From Candidatus Tariuqbacter arcticus (GTDB lineage: Bacteria; Electryoneota; Tariuqbacteria; Tariuqbacterales; Tariuqbacteraceae): a stretch of DNA of 13,278 nt. The notes beneath the pieces are model-generated. The model did not search any database, had not been told where the DNA came from, and saw only the letters and a list, made by a program, of their open reading frames with translations. The DNA lies in NCBI GenBank assembly GCA_013202315.1, contig JABMRZ010000362.1, positions 1 to 13,278 on the forward strand. Reading direction: 5' to 3'. Positions 1 to 7,100 of this stretch are shown one piece after another; position 1 is the stretch's first letter, and each line of letters begins with the position of its first letter. The position numbers and the translations under genes were made by a program.

Positions 1-554
1 TCAGGATTGTTCAGGGCGTTCAAGGCGCTGCCCCGGATTATGGGAATTTCATCGCCGGGGAATTGATAATCGTCCAGCAGTTCGCGCATTTCCAGTTCCA
101 CTAAGTCCAGCAAATCCGCATCCTCGGCGCTGATCATATCCGTCTTGTTGAGGAACACAATCAGATAGGGCACCCCCACCTGACGGGCGAGCAGGATATG
201 CTCGCGGGTCTGGGGCATGGGACCGTCGGCGGCGCTGACCACCACGACAGCTCCGTCCATCTGAGCGGCGCCGGTTACCATATTCTTCACATAGTCGGCG
301 TGTCCGGGGCAGTCGACATGCGCGTAGTGGCGGTTAACGGTTTCGTATTCAATATGTGCGGTGGCGATAGTTATTCCTCGTTCCCGTTCTTCCGGTGCGT
401 TGTCGATCGAATCGAAGGATCGATATTCGGACAAGCCTTTATTGGACAGGACCAGAGTAATCGCTGCGGTAAGGGTTGTCTTGCCGTGGTCGACATGACC
501 GATGGTGCCCACATTCACATGGGGCTTGGTCCGCTCATATTTCCGTTTTGCCAT
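1..554 (-). CDS. tuf: Elongation factor Tu (partial, N-terminal 184 codons; cut by window edge)
   Basis: EF-Tu is the cytoplasmic GTPase that delivers aminoacyl-tRNA to the ribosomal A site. The reverse strand reads through without a stop from ATG at 554 to the window edge and begins MAKRKYERTKPHVNVGTIG. The visible part is most of the GTP-binding domain: P-loop GHVDHGKT (residues 19-26), switch I with RGITIAT (T62), DCPGH with the catalytic His85, the guanine-specificity motif in the form NKTD (136-139; E. coli has NKCD) and GSAL (175-178). Domains II and III lie outside the window. The start is supported by GGAAGG at 564-569, nine bases upstream, and by the family N-terminus. It is the last gene of the str block, 123 bp after fusA, and may have its own promoter in that spacer. 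I see no frameshift. Whether a second tuf copy exists cannot be judged here. Confidence 0.98.
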   Translation of the reverse strand, partial: MAKRKYERTKPHVNVGTIGHVDHGKTTLTAAITLVLSNKGLSEYRSFDSIDNAPEERERGITIATAHIEYETVNRHYAHVDCPGHADYVKNMVTGAAQMDGAVVVVSAADGPMPQTREHILLARQVGVPYLIVFLNKTDMISAEDADLLDLVELEMRELLDDYQFPGDEIPIIRGSALNALNNP

Positions 555-563
555 TATGAGTTA

Positions 564-569
564 CCTTCC
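564..569 (-). promoter_or_regulatory. Shine-Dalgarno of tuf
   Basis: GGAAGG on the minus strand lies nine bases before the tuf ATG and fixes that start. Confidence 0.7.
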
Positions 570-599
570 ATTTATAAGTTCAAGATATTCAAATTCTGA

Positions 600-629
600 A
601 TTATAATAAACGACATTAATTCTTGTATC
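600..629 (-). promoter_or_regulatory. Candidate promoter for tuf
   Basis: On the minus strand a perfect -10 hexamer TATAAT (600-605) lies 18 bases downstream of GATACA (624-629), a poor -35 that matches TTGACA only in its last three bases. Transcription would start near 593 and give a leader of about 40 bases before the tuf ATG. E. coli tufA also has promoter activity of its own near the end of fusA, so a separate tuf promoter is reasonable. The region is AT-rich and a chance match is possible. Confidence 0.35.
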
Positions 630-636
630 CGATTTT

Positions 637-656
637 ATTGTCAGGGTTGAGACAAT
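637..656 (-). other. Small hairpin in the fusA-tuf spacer
   Basis: ATTGTC (637-642) and GACAAT (651-656) form a 6-bp stem with an 8-base loop, about 20 bases after the fusA stop. In the transcript it is followed by AAAA rather than U residues, so it is not a canonical terminator. It could be a processing or stability element, or chance. Confidence 0.3.
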
Positions 657-677
657 TCCGACATTTCAAAATGACAA

Positions 678-2774
678 TTATCTATGTCGCTCGTTATAGA
701 AACGCACGGCGGTCATAGTTTTAGCGATTTTTTCGGGCAGTTCCTGGTAATTTTTAAATTCCATAGTGAAGATCGCCCGTCCCTGGGTCATAGACCTTAA
801 AGCGGTCGCATAACCGAACATTTCCGCCAGTGGGACTTCGCCTCGGATGATTTGACCGTCTCCGCGTATATCGATTCCATTGATTTTTCCTCTGCGGGCA
901 ACCAAGTCGCCCATTACATCGCCGACATAGACTTCGGGGAGCACGATTTCAATCGCCATAATCGGTTCCAACAGCGCCGGGTCGGCTTTCCTGATGCCGT
1001 CTTTCAGCGCTATAGAGCCGGCGACTTTGAAGGCGATTTCGGAAGAATCGGTTTCGTGAAAGGAACCGTCGACTAATGCGACTTTGATGTCGCATAACGG
1101 GTAGCCTGCCAGCGCTCCGGATTTCATCGCTTCCTGGACGCCTTTATCCACCGCAGGGATGTATTCCTTTGGAATCGCCCCTCTAACGATGCGGTTGATG
1201 AATTCGTAGCCGCTTTTGGAGTTGGGCGAAATATCCAGCAGGACATGACCGTATTGACCATGCCCGCCGGTTTGACGAATGAATCGCCCTTCACTCATCA
1301 CCGGCTTCCGAATAGTTTCCCGATATGCTACTTGTGGCTTACCCACATTCGCTTCAACTTTAAATTCCCGCATCATCCTATCGACCAGGATTTCCAAGTG
1401 GAGTTCACCCATTCCGGAGATGATGGTTTGACCTGTTTCTTTATTAGTGGTCACTTTAAAAGTGGGGTCTTCTTCTGACAGCCTAGTTAGGGTATCATTG
1501 ATTTTTTCCTGGTCCGCTTGGGTTTTGGGTTCGATGGCGACGCTGATTACCGGTTCGGGGAAAACCATGCTTTCGAGGATGATGGGCTTCGCTTCGCTGC
1601 ACAGCGTATCGCCGGTTCGAGTCCGCTTCAATCCGACGGCGGCGACGATATCGCCGGCATATATTTCGTTGATGTCTTCTCGCTTATTGGCGAACATTCG
1701 GAGCATTCTGCCGAATCGTTCTTTCTTGCCGGTTCCGGTGTTCATAACCTGCAGTCCGGTTTTAGCGGTCCCGGAATAAACTCGAAGATAAGTCAATTTC
1801 CCGGTATAAGCGTCATTCACGATTTTGAAGGCGAGGGCGGCGAAGGGTTCGTCATCGGCGGCTTTCCGAATTTCCTCCCGCTTCCTTTTGGGATTAGTCC
1901 CCTTGATAGGGGGAATGTCGGTTGGCGCCGGAAGATAAAAGATGACCGCATCGAGAAGGCGTTGGATGCCAATGTTCTTGAAAGCGGCGCCGCACAGGAC
2001 GGGGATTATTTTACATTCAATTGCCGCTTTTCGGATAGCTGAGCGTATAGTATCGATGGGGATATCATCGCCGCGTTCATCCAGTACCATTTCCATAATT
2101 TCATCATCATAATCCGCAATCGCTTCCAACATCTTGGAGCGGTATTCGTCTGCGTATTCAAGGAGGTCTTGAGGTATATCGATTTCTTCCCATATTGCGC
2201 CGAGGCTTCGCTCGTTGTAAATGACCGCTTTCATTTTGATGAGATCGATCAGTCCGGCGAAGAGTTCACCGGAACCCATAGGAATCTGGATGGGAATGGG
2301 ATTGTTGCCCAGTCTTTCGGCCATCATATTAACAGCGCGATGGAAATCTGCGCCCACTCTGTCCATTTTATTGATGAATGCAAGCCGGGGGACATTATAT
2401 TTATCGGCTTGTTTCCAGACGGTTTCAGATTGAGGTTCGACGCCGCCCACTGCGCAGAAGATAGCGATTGCGCCGTCAAGCACCCTCAAAGAGCGCTCCA
2501 CTTCCGCGGTGAAATCGACATGCCCGGGGGTATCGATGATATTAATCTGGTGCTTCAGCCATTCGCAGGTGATGGCGGCTGAAGTGATGGTGATGCCTCT
2601 TTCCCGTTCCTGTTCCATCCAATCCATCACTGTCGAACCTTCGTGCACTTCACCCATCCGATGCACCTTTTTGGTGTAGAAGAGGATTCGTTCGATGGTG
2701 GTGGTCTTACCGGCGTCGATATGGGCGGTGATGCCGATATTGCGCACTTTTGTTATGTCTTTATTTCGAGGCAT
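678..2774 (-). CDS. fusA: Elongation factor G
   Basis: EF-G is the translational GTPase that drives mRNA-tRNA translocation and, with RRF, helps split post-termination ribosomes. The product has 698 residues, the normal length. Domain I carries the P-loop AHIDAGKT (17-24), switch I RERGITIT (57-64), DTPGH (81-85), NKMD (135-138) and a G5-like CGAAFKN (261-267). Domain II spans roughly 308-400 and domain III roughly 405-480 (SGMGELHLEI at 453-462). Domain IV has GGHGQYGHV (503-511) and the tip loop HETDSS, whose His573 matches the translocation-critical histidine. Domain V has GEVPLAEMFGYATALRSMTQG (starting at 645). The ATG start gives the family N-terminus, but it lacks a good Shine-Dalgarno: only CAGG ends two bases before the ATG, and three heptad repeats fill the usual position. 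The gene follows rpsG by 39 bp and so is co-transcribed. Bacteria can carry EF-G paralogues; the str-operon position argues for the main copy. Confidence 0.98.
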   Translation of the reverse strand: MPRNKDITKVRNIGITAHIDAGKTTTIERILFYTKKVHRMGEVHEGSTVMDWMEQERERGITITSAAITCEWLKHQINIIDTPGHVDFTAEVERSLRVLDGAIAIFCAVGGVEPQSETVWKQADKYNVPRLAFINKMDRVGADFHRAVNMMAERLGNNPIPIQIPMGSGELFAGLIDLIKMKAVIYNERSLGAIWEEIDIPQDLLEYADEYRSKMLEAIADYDDEIMEMVLDERGDDIPIDTIRSAIRKAAIECKIIPVLCGAAFKNIGIQRLLDAVIFYLPAPTDIPPIKGTNPKRKREEIRKAADDEPFAALAFKIVNDAYTGKLTYLRVYSGTAKTGLQVMNTGTGKKERFGRMLRMFANKREDINEIYAGDIVAAVGLKRTRTGDTLCSEAKPIILESMVFPEPVISVAIEPKTQADQEKINDTLTRLSEEDPTFKVTTNKETGQTIISGMGELHLEILVDRMMREFKVEANVGKPQVAYRETIRKPVMSEGRFIRQTGGHGQYGHVLLDISPNSKSGYEFINRIVRGAIPKEYIPAVDKGVQEAMKSGALAGYPLCDIKVALVDGSFHETDSSEIAFKVAGSIALKDGIRKADPALLEPIMAIEIVLPEVYVGDVMGDLVARRGKINGIDIRGDGQIIRGEVPLAEMFGYATALRSMTQGRAIFTMEFKNYQELPEKIAKTMTAVRFYNERHR

Positions 2775-2776
2775 TA

Positions 2777-2797
2777 CCTGGTGCTTGGTGTTTGGTG
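2777..2797 (-). repeat. Three tandem 7-nt repeats just upstream of the fusA start
   Basis: In the transcript direction the copies are CACCAAA, CACCAAG and CACCAGG, ending two bases before the fusA ATG. The core CACCA is invariant. The repeat occupies the place where a Shine-Dalgarno would be expected. Its last copy supplies the only purine-rich bases (AGG). Confidence 0.7.
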
Positions 2798-2813
2798 AAA
2801 TTGGGTTTAAGTA

Positions 2814-3284
2814 TTACCAGCGGAAGTGGGCGAAGGCTTTATTGGCTTCCGCCATTCTATGTGTATCGTCTTTTTTCTTGATAGTTGTGCCTTCGTTTTT
2901 GGAGGCGGCAATAAGTTCCCCCGCCAGTTTATCGGACATAGTTTTTTCGGAGCGTGCTTTCGCATAGTTGATGAGCCATCGAATCGCAAGTGCTTCTCTG
3001 CGATTTTGTCTGACTTCGACAGGAACTTGGTAAGTGGAGCCGCCGACTCTCCTTGATTTAACTTCCAAGATGGGTTTGGCGTTTTCCACGGCTTTTTTAA
3101 ATGTTTCCAATCCTTGATCGGGGAATTTATCATCGATTTTATTGATTGCGTCGTAGAAGATTTGTTCCGCAATGCTTTTTTTACCCCGGCGCATAATATT
3201 ATTGATGAACTTTGCGACCAGCACATCATGATATTTGGGGTCGGGTATGATTTCCCTTTTAACCGCTCTCTTTCGTCTGGGCAT
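2814..3284 (-). CDS. rpsG: 30S ribosomal protein S7
   Basis: S7 nucleates assembly of the 30S head by binding the 3' major domain of 16S rRNA and contacts E-site tRNA and mRNA. The product has 156 residues starting MPRRKRAVKREI and ending AEANKAFAHFRW, the usual bacterial length. It contains KFINNIMRRGKK (43-54), the ARKI-like central part (KPILEVKSRRVGGSTYQVPVEV, from about residue 70) and RWLINYAKARSEKTM. The reading frame remains open upstream to another ATG at 3335, which would add 17 residues (MAFKSEIANQSLFRLYN) foreign to the family, so I prefer 3284. Neither ATG has a recognisable Shine-Dalgarno: the bases before 3284 read GGCTTTATAAT. The 121-bp spacer to rpsL contains a strong inverted repeat. 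That fits translation depending on coupling to rpsL or on RNA structure, as known for E. coli S7; here this is inference. Confidence 0.97.
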   Translation of the reverse strand: MPRRKRAVKREIIPDPKYHDVLVAKFINNIMRRGKKSIAEQIFYDAINKIDDKFPDQGLETFKKAVENAKPILEVKSRRVGGSTYQVPVEVRQNRREALAIRWLINYAKARSEKTMSDKLAGELIAASKNEGTTIKKKDDTHRMAEANKAFAHFRW

Positions 3285-3330
3285 ATTATAAAGCCGAAAT
3301 AAGGATTGATTGGCGATTTCAGATTTAAAT

Positions 3331-3391
3331 GCCATCAGCTAAGCGAATGATTTAACGAATAAATTCAGCGTGTTCAGCTATAGCTGATGGC
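3331..3391 (-). promoter_or_regulatory. Inverted repeat in the rpsL-rpsG spacer; candidate S7 autoregulatory RNA
   Basis: Perfect 11-bp arms GCCATCAGCTA (3331-3341) and TAGCTGATGGC (3381-3391) enclose 39 bases. One arm also forms part of a 14-bp perfect palindrome TCAGCTATAGCTGA (3374-3387), so the RNA could choose between two local folds. Inside the loop AUUUA and UAAAU can close a further small hairpin around UUCGU. In E. coli, S7 represses its own synthesis by binding the rpsL-rpsG intercistronic mRNA. The equivalent position makes this a plausible S7 target, but the fold is not obviously homologous and no binding evidence exists here. Confidence 0.5.
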
Positions 3392-3405
3392 GTTGGGAGT
3401 TACTT

Positions 3406-3777
3406 TTATTTGGGTTTCTTAGTGCCGTATTTGGAACGACTTTGGTTTCTCGCTTCCACACCTTGGGCATCCAAAGTCCCGCGAATAATATGGTAGCGCA
3501 CTCCAGGCAGGTCTTTAACTCTTCCCCCTCGAATCAAGACAATGGAATGTTCCTGGAGGTTATGTCCTTCACCTGGGATATAGGCGGTGACTTCGATGCC
3601 GTTAGTCAGCCTTACACGCGCCACTTTGCGCAGGGCGGAATTGGGTTTTTTGGGAGTGGTGGTGTAGACCCTGGTGCATACCCCACGCCGCTGGGGACAT
3701 TTTCCCAAGGCGGGTGCGGAAGTTTTTTTGGTAACGGTAGTTCTTCCCTTGCGTATGAGCTGATTCAACGTCGGCAA
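3406..3777 (-). CDS. rpsL: 30S ribosomal protein S12 (TTG start)
   Basis: S12 sits at the decoding centre of the 30S subunit and controls accuracy of codon-anticodon recognition. The product has 123 residues, starts MPTLNQLIRKGR and ends RSKYGTKKPK, full length for the family. TPKKPNSALRK contains Lys43 and GGRVKDLPGVRYH contains Lys88, the two positions where streptomycin resistance usually arises; both are wild type. Asp89 is the equivalent of the residue that RimO methylthiolates in E. coli. Cys27 and Cys34 are present. The start codon is TTG: the family N-terminus P-T-L-N begins right after it, no ATG is in frame nearby, and GGAG lies five bases upstream. It is the first gene of the str block, after a 342-bp gene-free spacer, and is followed by rpsG after 121 bp. 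Confidence 0.98.
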   Translation of the reverse strand: MPTLNQLIRKGRTTVTKKTSAPALGKCPQRRGVCTRVYTTTPKKPNSALRKVARVRLTNGIEVTAYIPGEGHNLQEHSIVLIRGGRVKDLPGVRYHIIRGTLDAQGVEARNQSRSKYGTKKPK

Positions 3778-3782
3778 AGCAA

Positions 3783-3786
3783 CTCC
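3783..3786 (-). promoter_or_regulatory. Shine-Dalgarno that supports the TTG start of rpsL
   Basis: GGAG on the minus strand, with a five-base spacer to TTG at 3777-3775. With the conserved S12 N-terminus it decides the start. Confidence 0.7.
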
Positions 3787-3799
3787 AAAATAAGTTTAA

Positions 3800-3828
3800 A
3801 ATTTAATACAAAAAATCTAATTAATCAA
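3800..3828 (-). promoter_or_regulatory. Weak candidate promoter for the str block
   Basis: TTGATT (3823-3828) and TAAATT (3800-3805) are separated by 17 bases on the minus strand and match the sigma70-type consensus at four positions each. Transcription would begin near 3793, giving a very short rpsL leader with its GGAG. The surrounding sequence is very AT-rich, which produces such matches by chance. Confidence 0.25.
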
Positions 3829-3882
3829 AATTTTTATCGAGAACTCGCACTTGTTTGTTGGTTCTTCTCTGAATCTTGTGGG

Positions 3883-3916
3883 AAAAGATGATTAATCTTT
3901 GCATAATTCATCTTTT
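3883..3916 (-). terminator. AT-rich hairpin between rpoC and rpsL; possible terminator or attenuator
   Basis: Perfect 9-bp arms AAAAGATGA (3883-3891) and TCATCTTTT (3908-3916) enclose 16 bases; a few more pairs can form inside with one bulge. Each strand ends its stem in a run of T (four on the minus strand before CCC, six on the plus strand). The stem is poor in G and C, so termination would be weak. Its location, about 200 bases after rpoC and 106 bases before rpsL, suits a partial boundary between the rif and str units. Confidence 0.3.
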
Positions 3917-4119
3917 TTCAAACCCATTGTGGAGGGTCAATCCAGCTTATTTGCAGTCTAATCGCTGAAATTCAAGCAGCCGATTCCGGACAAACCTAAA
4001 TGACGATAGGGGGTTTTCTGCTGGAATCACAAATGTTTGCCCATACAAAACAGTGAGGAACTTGTTTGTTTAATATTCACATTCGACAACCCATTCAGGC
4101 GCTGAGAACTTCAGGATAA

Positions 4120-7100
4120 TTATTCTATCTGTTGGTCTTCTTGCACTGGGCTGTTTTCAGCCATCGCTTTTTCGCCCACTTCGTTTTCCAGGGCTGTTTC
4201 TTCGATCGGTTTATCATCACCGGTACCGGCATCATCAATCACAGCCGTTTCCACTTCTTCGGATGTTGGCGGGGTTTTTTTTGTGACTCTCAATCTTTGG
4301 TATTTAGCTAACCCGGTGCCGGCGGGGATTAGATGTCCCATAATCACATTTTCCTTGAGTCCCTGCAGTCCATCGGTTTTATGTTCGATAGCGGCATCGG
4401 TTAGCACCCTAGTTGTCTCCTGAAAGGAGGCGGCGGAAATGAAGCTGTTAGTGGAGAGCGCCGCCTGAGTTATTCCCAATAATATGGGTTTAAAAATAGC
4501 CGGTTTTGCGGGTTGGGAGACGATTTCCTTCAAACCTTGGTTTCTCAATTTGCGATTTTCGCGGTTGACGGCTATCCTATCGGCTAACTCTTCGGCTTCA
4601 TGTTTGGAGTCGCCGGGGTCTTCAATCACCACTTTTTTAGTGATTTCCTGATTAGATTTCTGAAGGATGAATCTGTCGATTTGATCTCCTTCGAGGTAGT
4701 GGGTATCTCCTGGGTCTTCAACCCTTACTTTCTGCATCATTTGCCGCACGATGACTTCGATGTGTTTATCATTAATACGAACACCTTGAAGCCGGTAAAC
4801 TTCTTGTATTTCATTCACCAGATATTCCTGGACTTTTCCCGGTCCGAGAATATTCAGGATGTCTTGAGGTGCGATTGAGCCTTCGGATAATCGTTCACCG
4901 GCTTTGACCGATTCGCCATCATGTACGAGTATATGCTTTCCATACGGTATTAAGTATCGCTTTTGCGTTTTAGAAGTTACGGCTTGGACAATTAATTCTC
5001 TGACTCCGCGTTTCAGGGTTCCGAATTTGACAATACCGTCGATTTCAGAGATAATAGCTGGTTCTTTGGGTCGGCGGGCTTCGAACAACTCCGCAACCCG
5101 GGGCAGGCCTCCGGTGATATCTTTAGTTTTAGCGGCTTCCCGGGGAATTTTAACCAGCACATCGCCTTCACCCACTTTATCGCCGTCGGTGACTAAGAGA
5201 CGAGCCCCTACCGGAATGATATAGCTGCCCAGTTTTTCACCTTCATCGTTCACAATCAGCAGGTTGGGGTTGAACCGTTTATTTTTAGTTTCGATAATCA
5301 CCTTCTGCTTCATACCGGTGGTGTCGTCGACTTCATCACGATAAGTAATATCATCTCTGATGTCGACATATTTAACATACCCCGCCGCGGTAGCGATGAT
5401 GGGGACACTGTAAGGGTCCCAGTGGTAGATTAATTCTTCTTTTCTGACTTCTTCGCCGTCTTCTATAACGATTGTCGCTCCGTAAGGGATGGGGTATTTC
5501 GATACCACGCGGTTATCTTTATCCACTATCTTTATAATCCCGTTGCGCCTGATAGTAATTATTTCACCGAGCGAGTCTTTGGGTTCACCGTCTTCTTTAT
5601 GGCGGATATATTCTACATTCTCGAAGACAATCCTGCCATCATTGCGGGAAGCGACATGAGACTGGGTCATAATAAGGGATGCGGTGCCGCCGATGTGGAA
5701 GGTGCGGAGAGTGAGCTGGGTTCCGGGTTCTCCGATGGACTGCGCCGCCATCACACCAACCGCTTCACCGATTTCCACCGATTGAAAGTTGGTGAGGTTT
5801 TTGCCATAGCATTGCGCGCAGACTCCGCGTTTAGTTTCACAGGTGAGGACGGAGCGAATTCTTATCATCTCTGCGCCGCTGCGGATTATTTTTTCGGCTT
5901 CGGGTTTACCGATAAGAGTTCCGGCTGGCACCAGCACTGTGTTATCATAAGTGTCGATCACATCTTCGGCGGTGACCCGTCCGACAACTCTTTCGATGAC
6001 CTGTTCACTATAATCTTCACCTTCTCGTTGAGCTTCGACTTCAATACCTCTCAGGGTTCCGCAATCGTATTCCTTTATGATGACATCTTGCGAGACATCG
6101 ACCAGTCTTCTTGTCAGGTAGCCCGCATCAGCTGTTTTCAAGGCAGTATCCGCCAGCCCTTTTCGGGCGCCGTGGGTGGAGATAAAATATTCGAGGACGG
6201 ACAGACCTTCTTTGAAGTTAGCGGTGATGGGCGATTCGATGATTTCCCCGGCTTGGCCTGTCATCGTTTTTTGCGGCTTTGCCATAAGACCTCTCATTCC
6301 AGCCAGTTGTCGTATTTGTTCTTTCGATCCTCTTGCGCCGGAATCAGCCATCATAAACAGCGGATTGAAGCCTTGTCTGGAATCTTTCAGGTGATTGAAC
6401 ATATATTCCGCCACATCGGAAGTGGTATGAGTCCAAATATCGATAATCTTATTATAGCGTTCGCCATCGGTGATAACCCCGCTTTCATATTGTTTTTGTA
6501 TCTTTTCGACATCGATCATTGCATTAGCCACCATTTCAGTTTTCTGCCGGGGGATTTCGACATCTTGAAGTCCGATAGACAGTCCGCCTTTGGTGGCGTA
6601 TCGAAAACCGAGTTCTTTCAATTCATCGAGGAACACAGCGGTAGCTTGGTTGCCGGCTTCAGCGAAACACTGGGAGGTTATTTCTTCCAGCCGTTTTTTG
6701 GTGAGCAGTTCGTTAAAGTAGGCTTTTTCTTGTAACTTTTTAGGAAGGATGCGGTTAAAAATGACTCTTCCGGTTGTGGTGTGAATCAATTTATCGTTAA
6801 TGTTGACGATGACTCCAGAGTTGAGTCCCACCACTTCATGATCATAAGCCATCAACACTTCTTCAGCAGAAGAGAAGAACATATTGGAGCCTTTATCGCC
6901 TTCTCTGAGTTTAGTGAGGTAATAGCATCCCAGGACCATATCTTGCGAAGGGATGGCGATGGGCCTTCCGGATGCGGGATGGAGAATGTTTTTAGATGAC
7001 AGCATCAACATCCAGGCTTCGGTTTGCGCTTCAAAAGAGAGGGGTATATGAACCGCCATTTGGTCGCCGTCGAAGTCGGCGTTGAATGCGGCGCAGACGA

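Larger units (their letters stand above)
3778..4119. other. Gene-free spacer between rpoC and rpsL (342 bp)
   Basis: I find no supportable gene on either strand; the longest reading frames starting with ATG on the minus strand are about a dozen codons. The spacer holds the hairpin at 3883-3916, a weak promoter-like pair at 3800-3828, and an 11-bp direct repeat ACTTGTTTGTT at 3849-3859 and 4060-4070. The third nearest rpsL is extremely AT-rich. In many Gram-positive bacteria a small L7Ae-like gene lies here; it is absent. Confidence 0.75.

Noticed and set aside
198..599. 133-codon open frame on the plus strand opposite tuf
   Set aside because: It is antisense to the conserved EF-Tu GTPase domain, has no ribosome binding site or family resemblance.
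2807..3229. 140-codon minus-strand frame overlapping rpsG
   Set aside because: It is a shifted frame of the S7 gene, whose own frame encodes a full-length S7.
2814..3335. Longer S7 of 173 residues starting at 3335
   Set aside because: The extra 17 residues do not belong to the S7 family and the ATG lies within an inverted repeat without a Shine-Dalgarno. The conserved protein starts MPRRKR at 3284.
3895..3930. Possible 11-codon peptide in the rpoC-rpsL spacer (MGLKKDELCKD)
   Set aside because: It has no ribosome binding site, and most of it lies within an AT-rich hairpin.
5599..6735. 378-codon open frame on the plus strand inside rpoC
   Set aside because: It lies entirely antisense to conserved rpoC codons, has a low-complexity Phe/Asp/Gly-rich composition with no recognisable domain, and is a by-product of the codon bias of the real gene.
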